A stretch of 64,000 bases of DNA from Pelagibacterium flavum. Its GTDB lineage: Bacteria; Pseudomonadota; Alphaproteobacteria; Rhizobiales; Devosiaceae. Each line of letters begins with the position of its first letter. Within the stretch, counting starts at the first letter, position 1. The position numbers and the translations under genes were made by a program. The stretch covers positions 799,001-863,000 of the forward strand of contig NZ_CP107716.1 of assembly GCF_025854335.1 (NCBI RefSeq), written 5' to 3'. This document shows, piece by piece, positions 39,802 through 48,215 of the stretch. The notes below the pieces were generated by a model. That model worked only from the letters and a program-made list of their open reading frames with translations. It had not been told where the DNA came from and did not search any database.

Positions 39802-40725
39802 ATGTTGAAATATATCCTCAGGCGCCTCGGGGTCGCGATCCCGACGCTTTTGCTTTTGATTATCTTTTCGTTCGTTCTGATGCGGCTGGCGCCCGGTGGG
39901 CCGTTCAATTCCGAACGCCCGTTGCCGCCGCAGGTGCTGGCCAATATTGAAGCCAAATATGGCCTCGATCAGCCCTGGCATCTGCAGCTCTGGGAATACA
40001 TGGTCGGGATCATCACCCGTTTTGATTTCGGGCCGTCCTTTGCCTATACCGATCGCACGGTCAACGACATCATCGCCCAGGGTTTTCCGGTTACGCTGAC
40101 CTATGGCACCTGGTCGTTCGTTCTGGCCGTTCTGCTCGGCTGCTCGCTGGGGATTGCCGCTGCGGTGCGCCATAATACATGGCTCGATTATCTCTCGGTC
40201 GGCACCTCGATCGGAGCGCAGGTGTTGCCGAACTTCGTCATGGCACCCATTCTGGTGATCGTCTTCACGCTCTGGCTGGGCTGGCTGCCGGGCGGGGGCT
40301 GGTATGGCGGGCAGTGGAATTACGTGATCATGCCGGTGATCGCGCTGGGTACCAGCTACATGGCCTCCATCGCCCGCATCACGCGCTCGTCAATGCTCGA
40401 AGTTCTCAATTCCAATTTCATTCGCACGGCGCGCGCCAAAGGCATGCCGGCCAGGCATGTCATCATCAGGCATGCGCTCAAGCCGGCGCTGATGCCGCTG
40501 CTGTCCTATCTCGGCCCGGCCTTTGTGGGCATGGTCACCGGCTCGGTGATCATCGACGTGTATTTCTCCACGGGCGGTATCGGGCAGTTGTTCACCAATT
40601 CGGCCTTTAACCGGGACTATTCGGTCATCATGGGCATCACGATCCTTCTGGGCACGTTGACCATCGCGTTCAACCTGATCGTGGACATACTTTATGCGTG
40701 GATTGACCCACGCATCCGCTACTAG
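39802..40725 (+). CDS. oppB: Oligopeptide ABC transporter permease
   Basis: A 307-residue inner-membrane permease with about six helices and the classic OppB N-terminus (LKYILRRLGVAIPTLLLLIIFSFVLMRLAPGGPF). The EAA coupling segment reads RTARAKGMPARHVIIRHALKPALMPLLS. ATG at 39802 is taken over an upstream ATG at 39781 on family grounds. It is followed 11 bp later by oppC. Confidence 0.94.
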   Translation: MLKYILRRLGVAIPTLLLLIIFSFVLMRLAPGGPFNSERPLPPQVLANIEAKYGLDQPWHLQLWEYMVGIITRFDFGPSFAYTDRTVNDIIAQGFPVTLTYGTWSFVLAVLLGCSLGIAAAVRHNTWLDYLSVGTSIGAQVLPNFVMAPILVIVFTLWLGWLPGGGWYGGQWNYVIMPVIALGTSYMASIARITRSSMLEVLNSNFIRTARAKGMPARHVIIRHALKPALMPLLSYLGPAFVGMVTGSVIIDVYFSTGGIGQLFTNSAFNRDYSVIMGITILLGTLTIAFNLIVDILYAWIDPRIRY

Positions 40726-40736
40726 GAGGCCGACCA

Positions 40737-41681
40737 ATGGTATTAAGGCCAGTAAGGGTCGAGGCTTCGGCCGATCCCATCGATGTCGATGACGCCAACT
40801 ACGAAATTTCAACCAAGGGCCGGTCTTTGTGGGCCGATGCGGCGCGGCGTTTCTTCAAGCATGCCCCGTCCGTCGTCAGTCTGATCGTCCTGATATTGGT
40901 GGCGCTGTTCGCGTTCACCGGTCATTTCTTTGCCGCCTGGACCAATGCTGAAATCGATTGGTCGGTGCTGGGCAATGTGCGGGTGGCCGGCGCGCCCTCA
41001 CTGGAGTCGGGGCATTATTTCGGAACCGACGATCTGGGACGCGATCTCTTTTCCCGGGTTGTCCAGGGCAGCCAGATCTCGCTGATGGTCGGGTTCGTGG
41101 GCGCTGGGATCGCTGTGATCGTGGGAACGTTTTACGGCGCGGTTGCCGGGTATTTCGGCGGCCGGATCGACTCTATCATGATGCGGATCGTCGATATCCT
41201 GCTCTCGATCCCCTACATGTTCGTCCTAATCCTGCTGCTCGTGGTATTCGGACGCTCGATCACCATGCTCTATGTGGGCATCGGGCTGCTGTCGTGGCTG
41301 GATATGTCGCGTATCGTGCGCGGGCAGACGCTCTCGCTCAAGGAAAAGGAATTCGTTGAAGCGGCGCGGGCCGGCGGGGCCGGGCACTTCACGATCATCT
41401 TCAGGCACATCGTGCCCAATCTGATGGGTATCGTGGTTGTCTATGCGACGCTTCTGGTGCCCCAGATGATCCTGACAGAGAGCTTTATTTCCTTCCTCGG
41501 CCTGGGTGTCCAGGAGCCCTTAACCTCCTGGGGGGCGCTGATCTCCCAGGGTGCGGGCACCGTGATGTACGGAACGCTGTGGCAATTGTTGTTCCCGCTG
41601 TTCTTCTTCGTCGTCACCCTGTTCAGCTTCTACTTCATCGGCGACGGTCTGCGCGACGCGCTCGACCCGCGTGACCGGTGA
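40737..41681 (+). CDS. oppC: Oligopeptide ABC transporter permease
   Basis: A 314-residue permease with the OppC-type cytoplasmic N-terminus, a first helix (VVSLIVLILVALFAFTGHF), the HYFGTDDLGRDLFSRV motif and the coupling segment FVEAARAGGAGHFTIIFRHIVPNLMG. GGAGG lies 8 bases before the ATG. It pairs with oppB to form the membrane channel. It ends 13 bp before oppD. Confidence 0.94.
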   Translation: MVLRPVRVEASADPIDVDDANYEISTKGRSLWADAARRFFKHAPSVVSLIVLILVALFAFTGHFFAAWTNAEIDWSVLGNVRVAGAPSLESGHYFGTDDLGRDLFSRVVQGSQISLMVGFVGAGIAVIVGTFYGAVAGYFGGRIDSIMMRIVDILLSIPYMFVLILLLVVFGRSITMLYVGIGLLSWLDMSRIVRGQTLSLKEKEFVEAARAGGAGHFTIIFRHIVPNLMGIVVVYATLLVPQMILTESFISFLGLGVQEPLTSWGALISQGAGTVMYGTLWQLLFPLFFFVVTLFSFYFIGDGLRDALDPRDR

Positions 41682-41694
41682 GGAAAGGACGATC

Positions 41695-42693
41695 ATGACT
41701 ATGCTTGAAGTCACCGATCTTTCGGTGTCGTTCAAAACGCCCGACGGGACCGTGCGTGCCGTCAACAAGATGAACTTTTCCATCGGGCCGGGCCAGACAC
41801 TGGCCATTGTTGGGGAATCTGGGTCGGGTAAGAGCCAGACGGTGATGGCCGCAATGGGTCTGCTTGCCGGGAATGGCGAGGTCGAGGGGTCGGTCAAGCT
41901 CGACGGCCAGGAATTGATCGGCATGAAACCGGGCGATCTCAACAAGATCCGTGGCCGGGATATGGCGATGATCTTCCAGGACCCCATGACCTCGCTCAAT
42001 CCCTATCTGTCCATCGCGGACCAGATGACCGAAGTGCTCATGTTCCACCAGCGCATGAAGCGGTCCGAGGCGATGGCAAAGTCCGAAGAGATGCTCAAGA
42101 CGGTGCATCTGCCCGATCCGAGACGCATCCTGCGGCGCTACCCGCACGAGCTTTCAGGCGGGCAGCGCCAGCGGGTGATGATCGCCATGGCGCTGCTATG
42201 CGATCCCAAGGTGCTGATCGCGGATGAACCGACCACGGCGCTGGACGTCACCGTGCAGGCACAGATGCTCAAGCTGTTCGAGGAGTTGACCGACAAGTTC
42301 AACACCGCGCTGATCATCATCACCCACGATCTGGGCGTGGTGGCGGGCTTGGCTGACGAAATGATGGTGATGTATGCCGGTCGTGTCGTTGAACAGGGGC
42401 CCGTCGAGGATCTGTTCTACGATCCGCGTCACCCTTACACGTTCGGGTTGCTCCATTCGACGCCCCACCTCAAAGAGGGCAAAGACCGGCTGGCACCCAT
42501 CAAGGGGCTGCCGCCCAACCTCACCAACCTTCCGCCCGGCTGCGCGTTCAACCCGCGGTGCCCGTTCCGGTTCGACCGGTGCATCAAGGAGCGCCCGCAA
42601 TTGATCGTAAGAGAGCATGAAAGGCTCAGCGCCTGCTTTTACGAGGGCGAAATGACCGAAGCGGACATGGAAAAGGAATTGGCGGTCAAATGA
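41695..42693 (+). CDS. oppD: Oligopeptide ABC transporter ATP-binding protein
   Basis: A 332-residue ATPase with Walker A GESGSGKSQT, Q-loop FQDPMTSLNPY, signature LSGGQRQRVMIA, Walker B VLIADEPTTALD and H-loop ITHDLGVV. The C-terminus has the cysteine-bearing oligopeptide-transporter motif (PPGCAFNPRCPFRFDRC) that in some dipeptide/oligopeptide ATPases binds an Fe-S cluster. AGGAAAGG precedes the ATG at 41695. It overlaps oppF by 4 bp. Confidence 0.94.
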   Translation: MTMLEVTDLSVSFKTPDGTVRAVNKMNFSIGPGQTLAIVGESGSGKSQTVMAAMGLLAGNGEVEGSVKLDGQELIGMKPGDLNKIRGRDMAMIFQDPMTSLNPYLSIADQMTEVLMFHQRMKRSEAMAKSEEMLKTVHLPDPRRILRRYPHELSGGQRQRVMIAMALLCDPKVLIADEPTTALDVTVQAQMLKLFEELTDKFNTALIIITHDLGVVAGLADEMMVMYAGRVVEQGPVEDLFYDPRHPYTFGLLHSTPHLKEGKDRLAPIKGLPPNLTNLPPGCAFNPRCPFRFDRCIKERPQLIVREHERLSACFYEGEMTEADMEKELAVK

Positions 42694-43718
42694 ACGATCA
42701 AACGCCAATATTGCTCAACGTCGAACACCTCACCAAGCGGTTCGCGATCGCCAACGGGCTCTTCAACAAGCCCTTGATGCTGACGGCGGTCGACGATGTC
42801 AGCTTTGACGTCAAGCGCGGCGAAACGGTGGGCATCGTGGGCGAGTCCGGATGTGGGAAATCCACTCTGGGCCGCTGCATCCTGCAACTTATCCAGCCCG
42901 ATGACGGCAAGGTCGTCTGGCTGGGCAAGGACCTGACCGAATTTTCCAAGGACCAGATGCGCAAGGCGCGCACCGATCTCCAGATCATCTTTCAGGACCC
43001 GCTGGCCTCGCTCAATCCGCGCATGACGGTGGGCGAGATCATCGCCGATCCGCTTCGGACGCTCAAACCGGAGATGAACAGCGAGCAGCGCCGCAAGCGG
43101 GTGCGTGAGGTTATGGATGCCGTGGGGCTGCTGCCCGAGATGAGCAACCGTTATCCGCATGAGTTCTCGGGCGGGCAGGCGCAGCGCATCGGTATTGCCC
43201 GGGCGCTGGTGACCGGGCCCAAGCTGATCTTGTGCGACGAACCGGTTTCGGCACTCGACGTTTCCATCCAGGCCCAGATTCTCAATCTTCTGGCCGACCT
43301 CAAGGAAGAATTCGGGCTGACGCTGATCTTTATCAGCCATGATCTTTCCGTGGTGCGACATGTGTCGGACCGCATTCTGGTGCTCTATCTGGGACGCATT
43401 GCCGAACTGGCCGACAGTGAGACGCTCTATACCGCTCCGCGTCATCCCTATAGTCGAGCGTTGCTGACCGCTGTTCCCATCGCGGACCCCAAGCGGGCGC
43501 GTGAGCACAAGATCGAAGGGCTGGAAGGCGAAATTCCTTCCCCCATCAACCCGCCTTCGGGCTGCTATTTCCGGACGCGGTGTCCTTATGCCGTGGATCG
43601 GTGTGCGCAGGTTGTGCCGCCGCTCGAGACTGCCGATAATGGCTCGGAGGTATCGTGCATCCGCTGGGAGGAAATCCTGGCCGATCCGGTGGGGACGCGG
43701 ACCCGGGCGCAGAGCTAG
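42690..43718 (+). CDS. oppF: Oligopeptide ABC transporter ATP-binding protein
   Basis: A 342-residue ATPase, partner of OppD: Walker A GESGCGKSTLGR, Q-loop FQDPLASLNPR, signature FSGGQAQRIGIA, Walker B LILCDEPVSALD, H-loop SHDLSVV and the C-terminal GCYFRTRCPYAVDRC motif. Its TAG stop falls exactly on the junction with the IS630 element: TA is the target dinucleotide and G is the first base of the element. The sequence beyond the element also begins TAG, so the protein is unchanged by the insertion. Confidence 0.93.
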   Translation: MNDQTPILLNVEHLTKRFAIANGLFNKPLMLTAVDDVSFDVKRGETVGIVGESGCGKSTLGRCILQLIQPDDGKVVWLGKDLTEFSKDQMRKARTDLQIIFQDPLASLNPRMTVGEIIADPLRTLKPEMNSEQRRKRVREVMDAVGLLPEMSNRYPHEFSGGQAQRIGIARALVTGPKLILCDEPVSALDVSIQAQILNLLADLKEEFGLTLIFISHDLSVVRHVSDRILVLYLGRIAELADSETLYTAPRHPYSRALLTAVPIADPKRAREHKIEGLEGEIPSPINPPSGCYFRTRCPYAVDRCAQVVPPLETADNGSEVSCIRWEEILADPVGTRTRAQS

Positions 43719-43741
43719 AGCCTTTCAGTTTTTAACAGAAG
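43718..43741 (+). repeat. Left terminal inverted repeat of the IS630 element
   Basis: Starts GAGCCTTTCAGTTTTTAACA and pairs imperfectly with the right end; the GAGC and TTCAGT blocks are conserved. Confidence 0.75.
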
Positions 43742-44354
43742 CGTATCCTGCATTTTCGAGATAATTTGCGCATTCGTCTTGGCTGATGTTTGAGATGAGG
43801 TGGCCGACGTGACGCCATGTATCCTCAAGGGTGCGCATTTGGGCTTGGCGCATCCAATGCTTGATCTTGGCGAAGGCCTGCTCGATCGGGTTGAGGTCGG
43901 GCGAATAGGGCGGCAGGAACCAGAGCCTGGCACCGGCGGCCTTGATGGCTTGGCGAATGGCTGCGGCCTTGTGGCTGCCGAGATTGTCCATGACGACGAT
44001 ATCGCCAGGTTCCAGCACCGGCACGAGTTGCTGCTCGACATAGGCGCGGAAGCACTGACCATTGATCGGCCCGTCGAACACGCAAGGCGCCGTCAGCCGG
44101 TCGCAGCGCAATGCGGCCAAGAAGGTGAGCGTGCGCCAGTGACCATGCGGGGCAAAACCACGCAGGCGTTTGCCCTTCTGCCCCCAGCCACGCAGCGGCG
44201 CCATGTTGGTCTTGATCCATGTCTCATCAATGAACACCAGCCGCCGGGGATCGAGATCCGCCTGAAAAGACCGCCAGCGCCGTCGCCGCCGGGCTATGTC
44301 GGCACGAGCATGCTCAAGGGCGAACAGTGTTTTTTTTGAAACGAAGCCCCTCAC
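43725..44354 (-). CDS. IS630 transposase, catalytic part (orfB)
   Basis: A 209-residue frame with the DDE nuclease core of IS630: first Asp in LVFIDETWIKTNMA, second in IVMDNLGSHKAAAIR and Glu in PDLNPIEQAFAKIKHW. It is in the +1 frame relative to orfA and overlaps it by 41 bp across a run of eight A on the coding strand (43-44 kb minus; bases 44330-44337). Slippage on that run would fuse the two into one transposase. No stop or deletion breaks the catalytic domain, so the element may be active. Confidence 0.88.
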   Translation of the reverse strand: MRGFVSKKTLFALEHARADIARRRRRWRSFQADLDPRRLVFIDETWIKTNMAPLRGWGQKGKRLRGFAPHGHWRTLTFLAALRCDRLTAPCVFDGPINGQCFRAYVEQQLVPVLEPGDIVVMDNLGSHKAAAIRQAIKAAGARLWFLPPYSPDLNPIEQAFAKIKHWMRQAQMRTLEDTWRHVGHLISNISQDECANYLENAGYASVKN

Positions 44355-44673
44355 GGCGCAGGAATTTCCACACCGTATCGTGCGACACCTTCACCCCGCG
44401 CGCCGCCAGCTCCTCCTTCAGTCCGTGCAGCGTCAGATGCGGTCTCTGGTCAATGCGCTCAACGATGAATGATCGGTGAGGGTCGAGAATGCGCTTGCGG
44501 TGCCCACCCATCTTGCCGGGCTCCACCGAGCCCGTAGCCCGGTAGCGCTGATGCCACTTCACCGCCGAGGAAACGGCAACACCAAAGCGGGCCGCGACAG
44601 ACCGGCAGCTCTCACCGGTCTCGATCGCACCAACGACACGCTCGCGAAGATCATTGGATAGAGGTGCTGTCAT
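44314..44673 (-). CDS. IS630 transposase, DNA-binding part (orfA)
   Basis: A 119-residue frame with a helix-turn-helix (LSNDLRERVVGAIETGESCRSVAARFGVAVSSAVKWHQRY, within residues 5-45) and a winged-helix continuation (HLTLHGLKEELAARGVKVSHDTVWKFLRREGLRFKK). ATG at 44673 is preceded by GGAGG; an upstream ATG at 44751 is also in the element. It ends just past the A8 slippery run. Confidence 0.85.
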   Translation of the reverse strand: MTAPLSNDLRERVVGAIETGESCRSVAARFGVAVSSAVKWHQRYRATGSVEPGKMGGHRKRILDPHRSFIVERIDQRPHLTLHGLKEELAARGVKVSHDTVWKFLRREGLRFKKNTVRP

Positions 44674-44741
44674 CAGATGCTGGCCTCCTTCCCAGCCGAC
44701 ATCTTGAATCACAAAATCCCGAACTCGGGAATCCCCAACCG

Positions 44742-44765
44742 ATTCAATCAATGACTGAACCGCTC
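44742..44765 (-). repeat. Right terminal inverted repeat of the IS630 element
   Basis: Read inward on the minus strand it starts GAGCGGTTCAGTCATTGATT, matching the left end at GAGC and TTCAGT. Confidence 0.75.
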
Positions 44766-44797
44766 TAGGGCCCGGACCGACACTTGGGCGTCCGGTT

Positions 44798-45307
44798 TCA
44801 GGGTGTCTTGGGTGTCCGGTTTATTGGAGCACGCCGATCCTCGCCGTCGATGGGTTCTTCCTGCCGCCGGCGGTCGGGGCCCGCATAGTCGGGCGCGACC
44901 ACGAAGGGCCGCGGGGCGGCGATGGCGGATTCGAGCCGTGCGGCGAGAATCTGGGCGGTGACGGGCAGATGCACGAACTCGTCGATTCCGGCATCGCGCG
45001 CTTCCTGGACCTGCTCGGGCGGCATATCACCCGAAACCATCACAATGGCCATGGCGCGATTGGGGGCGGCGGCGTTGAGCCGAACACGGCGGGTCACCGC
45101 TATTCCATCCTCGGGGCCGATCGCATTGTCGATAATCATGGCGTCATAGGGCGATTGGCTGAAAAAGCGGAACGCCTCGGCGCTGTCGCGGGCGATGCGG
45201 GTGTTGGTCAGCCCCAGCCGTCGCAACATGGCGGCAAGCGTGCTCGAGAGCTCTCCATTGGCGGTGGTAATCAATATGGAAAGGCGTGAGGGGAGCGTGG
45301 TGTTCAT
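44798..45307 (-). CDS. Degenerate CheY-like receiver protein
   Basis: A 169-residue protein with a receiver fold (ILITTANGELSSTLAAMLRRLG; DAMIIDNAIGPEDGIAVTRRVR; MAIVMVSGDMPPEQVQEARDAGIDEF) followed by a disordered tail rich in Asp, Arg and Pro. The phospho-acceptor-type Asp60 is kept, but the acidic pair at the end of the first strand is replaced by Thr-Ala-Asn, and the conserved Lys position near the C-terminus reads His-Leu-Pro. It may be a phosphorylation-independent or atypical receiver. There is no kinase next to it; the neighbours are the IS element and rpmJ. Confidence 0.8.
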   Translation of the reverse strand: MNTTLPSRLSILITTANGELSSTLAAMLRRLGLTNTRIARDSAEAFRFFSQSPYDAMIIDNAIGPEDGIAVTRRVRLNAAAPNRAMAIVMVSGDMPPEQVQEARDAGIDEFVHLPVTAQILAARLESAIAAPRPFVVAPDYAGPDRRRQEEPIDGEDRRAPINRTPKTP

Positions 45308-45549
45308 GTGTGCAATCTACACCAAGCCGAAGACAGCGTAAAATGTCTGAATGGGCTGAGCGACTCGCGTTGACAGTTATCACCTTTGCCCCTATGTTCC
45401 GGCCAACTTTGGGATCGCTTCAGCACTGCTGGGGCGATCCCGGTCGTTAGTTGGCCGCGTTCCCGGCCGGACAGGTGGAGGCATCTGTCCAGGAAACGCT
45501 CCGAAGCGGTGCCTTGAGCTCCGCCGATCTCTTTTTGTCTGAGGTTAAA

Positions 45550-45675
45550 ATGAAAATCCGCAATTCGCTCAAGGCGCTCATGACCCGTCACCGGGACAAC
45601 AAGCTGGTTCGCCGTCGTGGCCGCGTCTATATCATCAACAAGGTCAACAAGCGCATGAAGGCCCGCCAGGGCTGA
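45550..45675 (+). CDS. rpmJ: 50S ribosomal protein L36, zinc-free form
   Basis: A 41-residue basic protein starting [17 protein letters not shown] and ending NKRMKARQG, matching the alternative L36 (YkgO-type). It has no cysteine at all, so it cannot bind the zinc found in the C+ form. GAGG lies 5 bases before the ATG. The place next to pyk is common in Hyphomicrobiales. Confidence 0.93.
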   Translation: MKIRNSLKALMTRHRDNKLVRRRGRVYIINKVNKRMKARQG

Positions 45676-45703
45676 TCGTCGCTTTTCGATCCTTTGAATT
45701 TTG

Positions 45704-45735
45704 AAGCGGGGTTCGCATATTTGCGGACCCCGCTT
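45704..45735 (+). terminator. Terminator after rpmJ
   Basis: AAGCGGGGT ... ACCCCGCTT arms around a CGC/GCG inner stem, ending in TTT, lie 28 bp after the rpmJ stop. Confidence 0.75.
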
Positions 45736-45756
45736 TGCTTTGTGCGGGGCGCAACA

Positions 45757-45786
45757 AAAAGGCCGGGGATTGCTCCCCGGCCTTTT
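45757..45786. terminator. Bidirectional terminator between rpmJ and pyk
   Basis: AAAGGCCGGGGA / TCCCCGGCCTTT stem with a TTGC loop and A/T tracts on both sides. It lies 20 bp past the pyk stop on the minus strand and also backs up the rpmJ terminator. Confidence 0.9.
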
Positions 45787-45806
45787 CAAATAGTGCTGCG
45801 GTGATG

Positions 45807-47243
45807 TCAGGAGCCGCCGGCGCCGTCCTGGCCGACAAAGGCGATGCGCAGCATATTGGTCGCGCCAGGGGTGCCCAGCGGCACGCCGGCGGTGATCGCC
45901 ACGCGGTCGCCGGGGCGGGCCAGCCCTTCGACATAGGCAATCGAGCAGGCGCGGTCGACCATGTCGTCGAGTGAGATGGCGTCTTCGGTCTGGACGCAGT
46001 GCAGGCCCCAGACGATCGAGAGACGGCGCACCGTGGTGAGCTTTGGCGAGAGCGCGATGATGGGCTTGGAAGGCCGTTCGCGGCTGGCACGGATGCCGGT
46101 GGAACCCGAGGAGGTGTAGGTGACGATGGCCGCCAGATCGAGCGTTTCGGCCACCTGCCGGGTGGCAGCAGAAATGGCGTCAGCGGCCGTGGCTTCCGGC
46201 TCGGTGGCCTGAGAGCGGATGATGCCCGGATAGAGCGGGTCCTGCTCGACAGCCTCGGCGATATTGTTCATCGTCGTGACGGCCTGAACGGGGTAGGAGC
46301 CTGATGCGCTTTCGGCCGAGAGCATGACCGCGTCGGCGCCTTCAAAGACGGCGATGGAGACGTCCGAGACCTCGGCGCGGGTCGGCACCGGTGCGGTGAT
46401 CATGGATTCGAGCATCTGGGTGGCAACGACCACCGGCTTGCCCAGGCGCCGGCACATGCGGGTGATGCGCTTTTGGGTGCCGGGCACGGTTTCCAGCGGC
46501 ATTTCCACGCCCAGATCGCCTCGGGCCACCATGATGGCGTCGGACAGACGGATGATTTCTTCGAGCCGGTCGATGGCCTGGGGCTTTTCGATCTTGGCAA
46601 GAACGCCGGCGCGGCCCTGAACAAGCTTGCGCACTTCGATCATGTCCTCGGGGCGCTGGACGAAGGAGAGGGCGATCCAGTCGATTTCCTCGCCGAGCGC
46701 GGCCTGAAGATCGGCGCGGTCCTTATCGGTCAACACGCCCACCGAAAGGATCGTATCGGGCAGCGAGACGCCCTTCTTGTCCGAAAGCTTGCCGCCGTAA
46801 ACCACTGTGGTGTTGATCGCTTCGGGTGAGATGGCCGAGATGCGCAATTCGATCTTGCCGTCATCGAGCAGCAACCGGTCGCCGGTCTTGACCGAGGAAA
46901 AGATCTCGGGATGGGGCAAATGAATACGCGTCTTGTCGCCGGGCGCATCGGAAGTGTCGAGTGTGAACGTCTCTCCCTTGGCGAGCATGACCGAGCCTTC
47001 GGCAAAGGTGCCGATACGCAGCTTGGGGCCCTGGAGATCGACAAGAATGCCGATGGGGTAGCGAACCGTGCGCTCGACGGCGCGAATCTTGGCCACTGTG
47101 TCGCGCATCACGTCATGGCTGGCGTGGCTCATATTGATGCGGAAAACGTCGGCCCCGGCGCGGACGAGTTCCTCGATGACTTTTGGGTCATCGGAGGCCG
47201 GCCCCAGGGTTGCGACGATCTTTACGCGGCGCGATCTTTTCAT
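45807..47243 (-). CDS. pyk: Pyruvate kinase
   Basis: A 478-residue glycolytic enzyme making pyruvate and ATP from phosphoenolpyruvate and ADP. It shows KIVATLGPAS at the N-terminus, the IEKPQAI active-site Lys region, MVARGDLGVEM, the MLESMITAPVPTRAEVSD block and the C-terminal regulatory domain. The start (MKRSRRVKIV) overlaps the DUF1036 stop by 4 bp. The two are co-transcribed. Confidence 0.96.
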   Translation of the reverse strand: MKRSRRVKIVATLGPASDDPKVIEELVRAGADVFRINMSHASHDVMRDTVAKIRAVERTVRYPIGILVDLQGPKLRIGTFAEGSVMLAKGETFTLDTSDAPGDKTRIHLPHPEIFSSVKTGDRLLLDDGKIELRISAISPEAINTTVVYGGKLSDKKGVSLPDTILSVGVLTDKDRADLQAALGEEIDWIALSFVQRPEDMIEVRKLVQGRAGVLAKIEKPQAIDRLEEIIRLSDAIMVARGDLGVEMPLETVPGTQKRITRMCRRLGKPVVVATQMLESMITAPVPTRAEVSDVSIAVFEGADAVMLSAESASGSYPVQAVTTMNNIAEAVEQDPLYPGIIRSQATEPEATAADAISAATRQVAETLDLAAIVTYTSSGSTGIRASRERPSKPIIALSPKLTTVRRLSIVWGLHCVQTEDAISLDDMVDRACSIAYVEGLARPGDRVAITAGVPLGTPGATNMLRIAFVGQDGAGGS

Positions 47244-47701
47244 TGCAGATCCAGACTGTTTGAATTGTTTTCGGTCAATTGCATGGTCCAATCGGTGCGG
47301 CCCTGGGTGTCGATTTCAAAAAAGCCCGTGCGCTCATAGCCACGGGCCAGACAGTCCTCGACACCGAAAATGGTGAAGCTCGAATCCTGGGTGCACATGA
47401 AGACCGAGCCATCCCAGGCGCCGCCGGCGAGATCGTCTACGGCATAGAGATAATAATATCGTGACGTCAGATCGCCCTGATAGACGATGGCGCAGGCGTC
47501 AGCGCCCGCCACCCACCAGCCTTCGGACTGCCAGCCCGATTCGGCACGATAGCCGAAGGCAATGGAAATGGTGCTTGGGGTCTGGTTGCACACGCGCAGA
47601 TCGGCAAGGGCGGGTCGCGGGAGGGCGACCGATGCCGGTAGCAAAACAATGGCGGCGATCAGGAGGGTGCGGAACATGGAGTGCACGGTGTTGGGTCGCA
47701 T
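47240..47701 (-). CDS. DUF1036 family exported protein
   Basis: A protein of about 153 residues with a signal peptide (FRTLLIAAIVLLPASVALPRPALA) and a DUF1036 domain: LRVCNQTPSTISIAFGYR, GWWVAGADAC, RYYYLYA and C-terminal FGVEDCLARGYERTGFFEIDT. Four cysteines could form disulfides in the periplasm. The start is unsure: ATG at 47719, 47701 or 47677, none with a clear ribosome-binding site. Its position beside pyk and gapR is conserved in Hyphomicrobiales. The role is unknown. Confidence 0.85.
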   Translation of the reverse strand: MRPNTVHSMFRTLLIAAIVLLPASVALPRPALADLRVCNQTPSTISIAFGYRAESGWQSEGWWVAGADACAIVYQGDLTSRYYYLYAVDDLAGGAWDGSVFMCTQDSSFTIFGVEDCLARGYERTGFFEIDTQGRTDWTMQLTENNSNSLDLQ

Positions 47702-47920
47702 AGGAATAACTAAGGCCATGGTGTTTCTGGGCAAGGGGTCAGGATATGTCAATGGGGGTGAGCTATCAGCCGATTATTGCATCGAAAGATGGGCAGCAGA
47801 GAGGCGCAGGCCCCGGCGGTGCTACGCCTTCCTTGTGGGATTTGCATTGGATGGCTTGAAGTCGCCTCGCCAATGGGATTGATAGGGCGCTCAACACATT
47901 CTTTGCGGAAAGACTGAATC

Positions 47921-48202
47921 ATGGCTGACCACGGCATTGCGCGCGACCAGTTGCGCGCCTTCATCGAACGGATCGAGCGGCTGGAAGAAGAAAAGAAGGC
48001 CATCGCCGACGATATCAAGGAAGTCTATGCCGAGGCCAAGGGGTCGGGCTTTGACACCAAGGTGATGCGGCAGATCGTGCGCATCCGCAAGCAGGACCGC
48101 AATGAGCGTGCCGAACAGGAAGCGATCCTCGATCTCTATCTGCACGCTCTGGGCATGGCCGATGCGGGCACGCAAGCCGAGTATGACGAAGCGGCCGAAT
48201 AG
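47921..48202 (+). CDS. gapR: GapR-family nucleoid-associated protein (DUF2312)
   Basis: A 93-residue protein starting [31 protein letters not shown], the conserved DUF2312 opening, then a [25 protein letters not shown] block. In Caulobacter, GapR is an AT-rich-DNA-binding protein that tracks overtwisted DNA ahead of replication forks. Length and sequence match throughout. It is divergent from DUF1036/pyk. Confidence 0.93.
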   Translation: MADHGIARDQLRAFIERIERLEEEKKAIADDIKEVYAEAKGSGFDTKVMRQIVRIRKQDRNERAEQEAILDLYLHALGMADAGTQAEYDEAAE

Positions 48203-48215
48203 GCCGCCTGTGTTA

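Larger units (their letters stand above)
43718..44765 (-). mobile_element. IS630-family insertion sequence
   Basis: A 1048-bp element flanked by TA on both sides (43716-43717 and 44766-44767), the target duplication of IS630/mariner elements. The terminal inverted repeats begin GAGCC(T)TTCAGT on the left and GAGCGGTTCAGT on the right, imperfect over about 24 bp. It carries a two-frame transposase on the minus strand. It sits right at the end of the opp operon and disrupts no gene. Confidence 0.9.

Noticed and set aside
43725..44751. IS630 transposase as a pseudogene broken by a frameshift
   Set aside because: The frame change lies on a run of eight A at the usual domain border and both halves are intact, so programmed slippage is more likely than decay.
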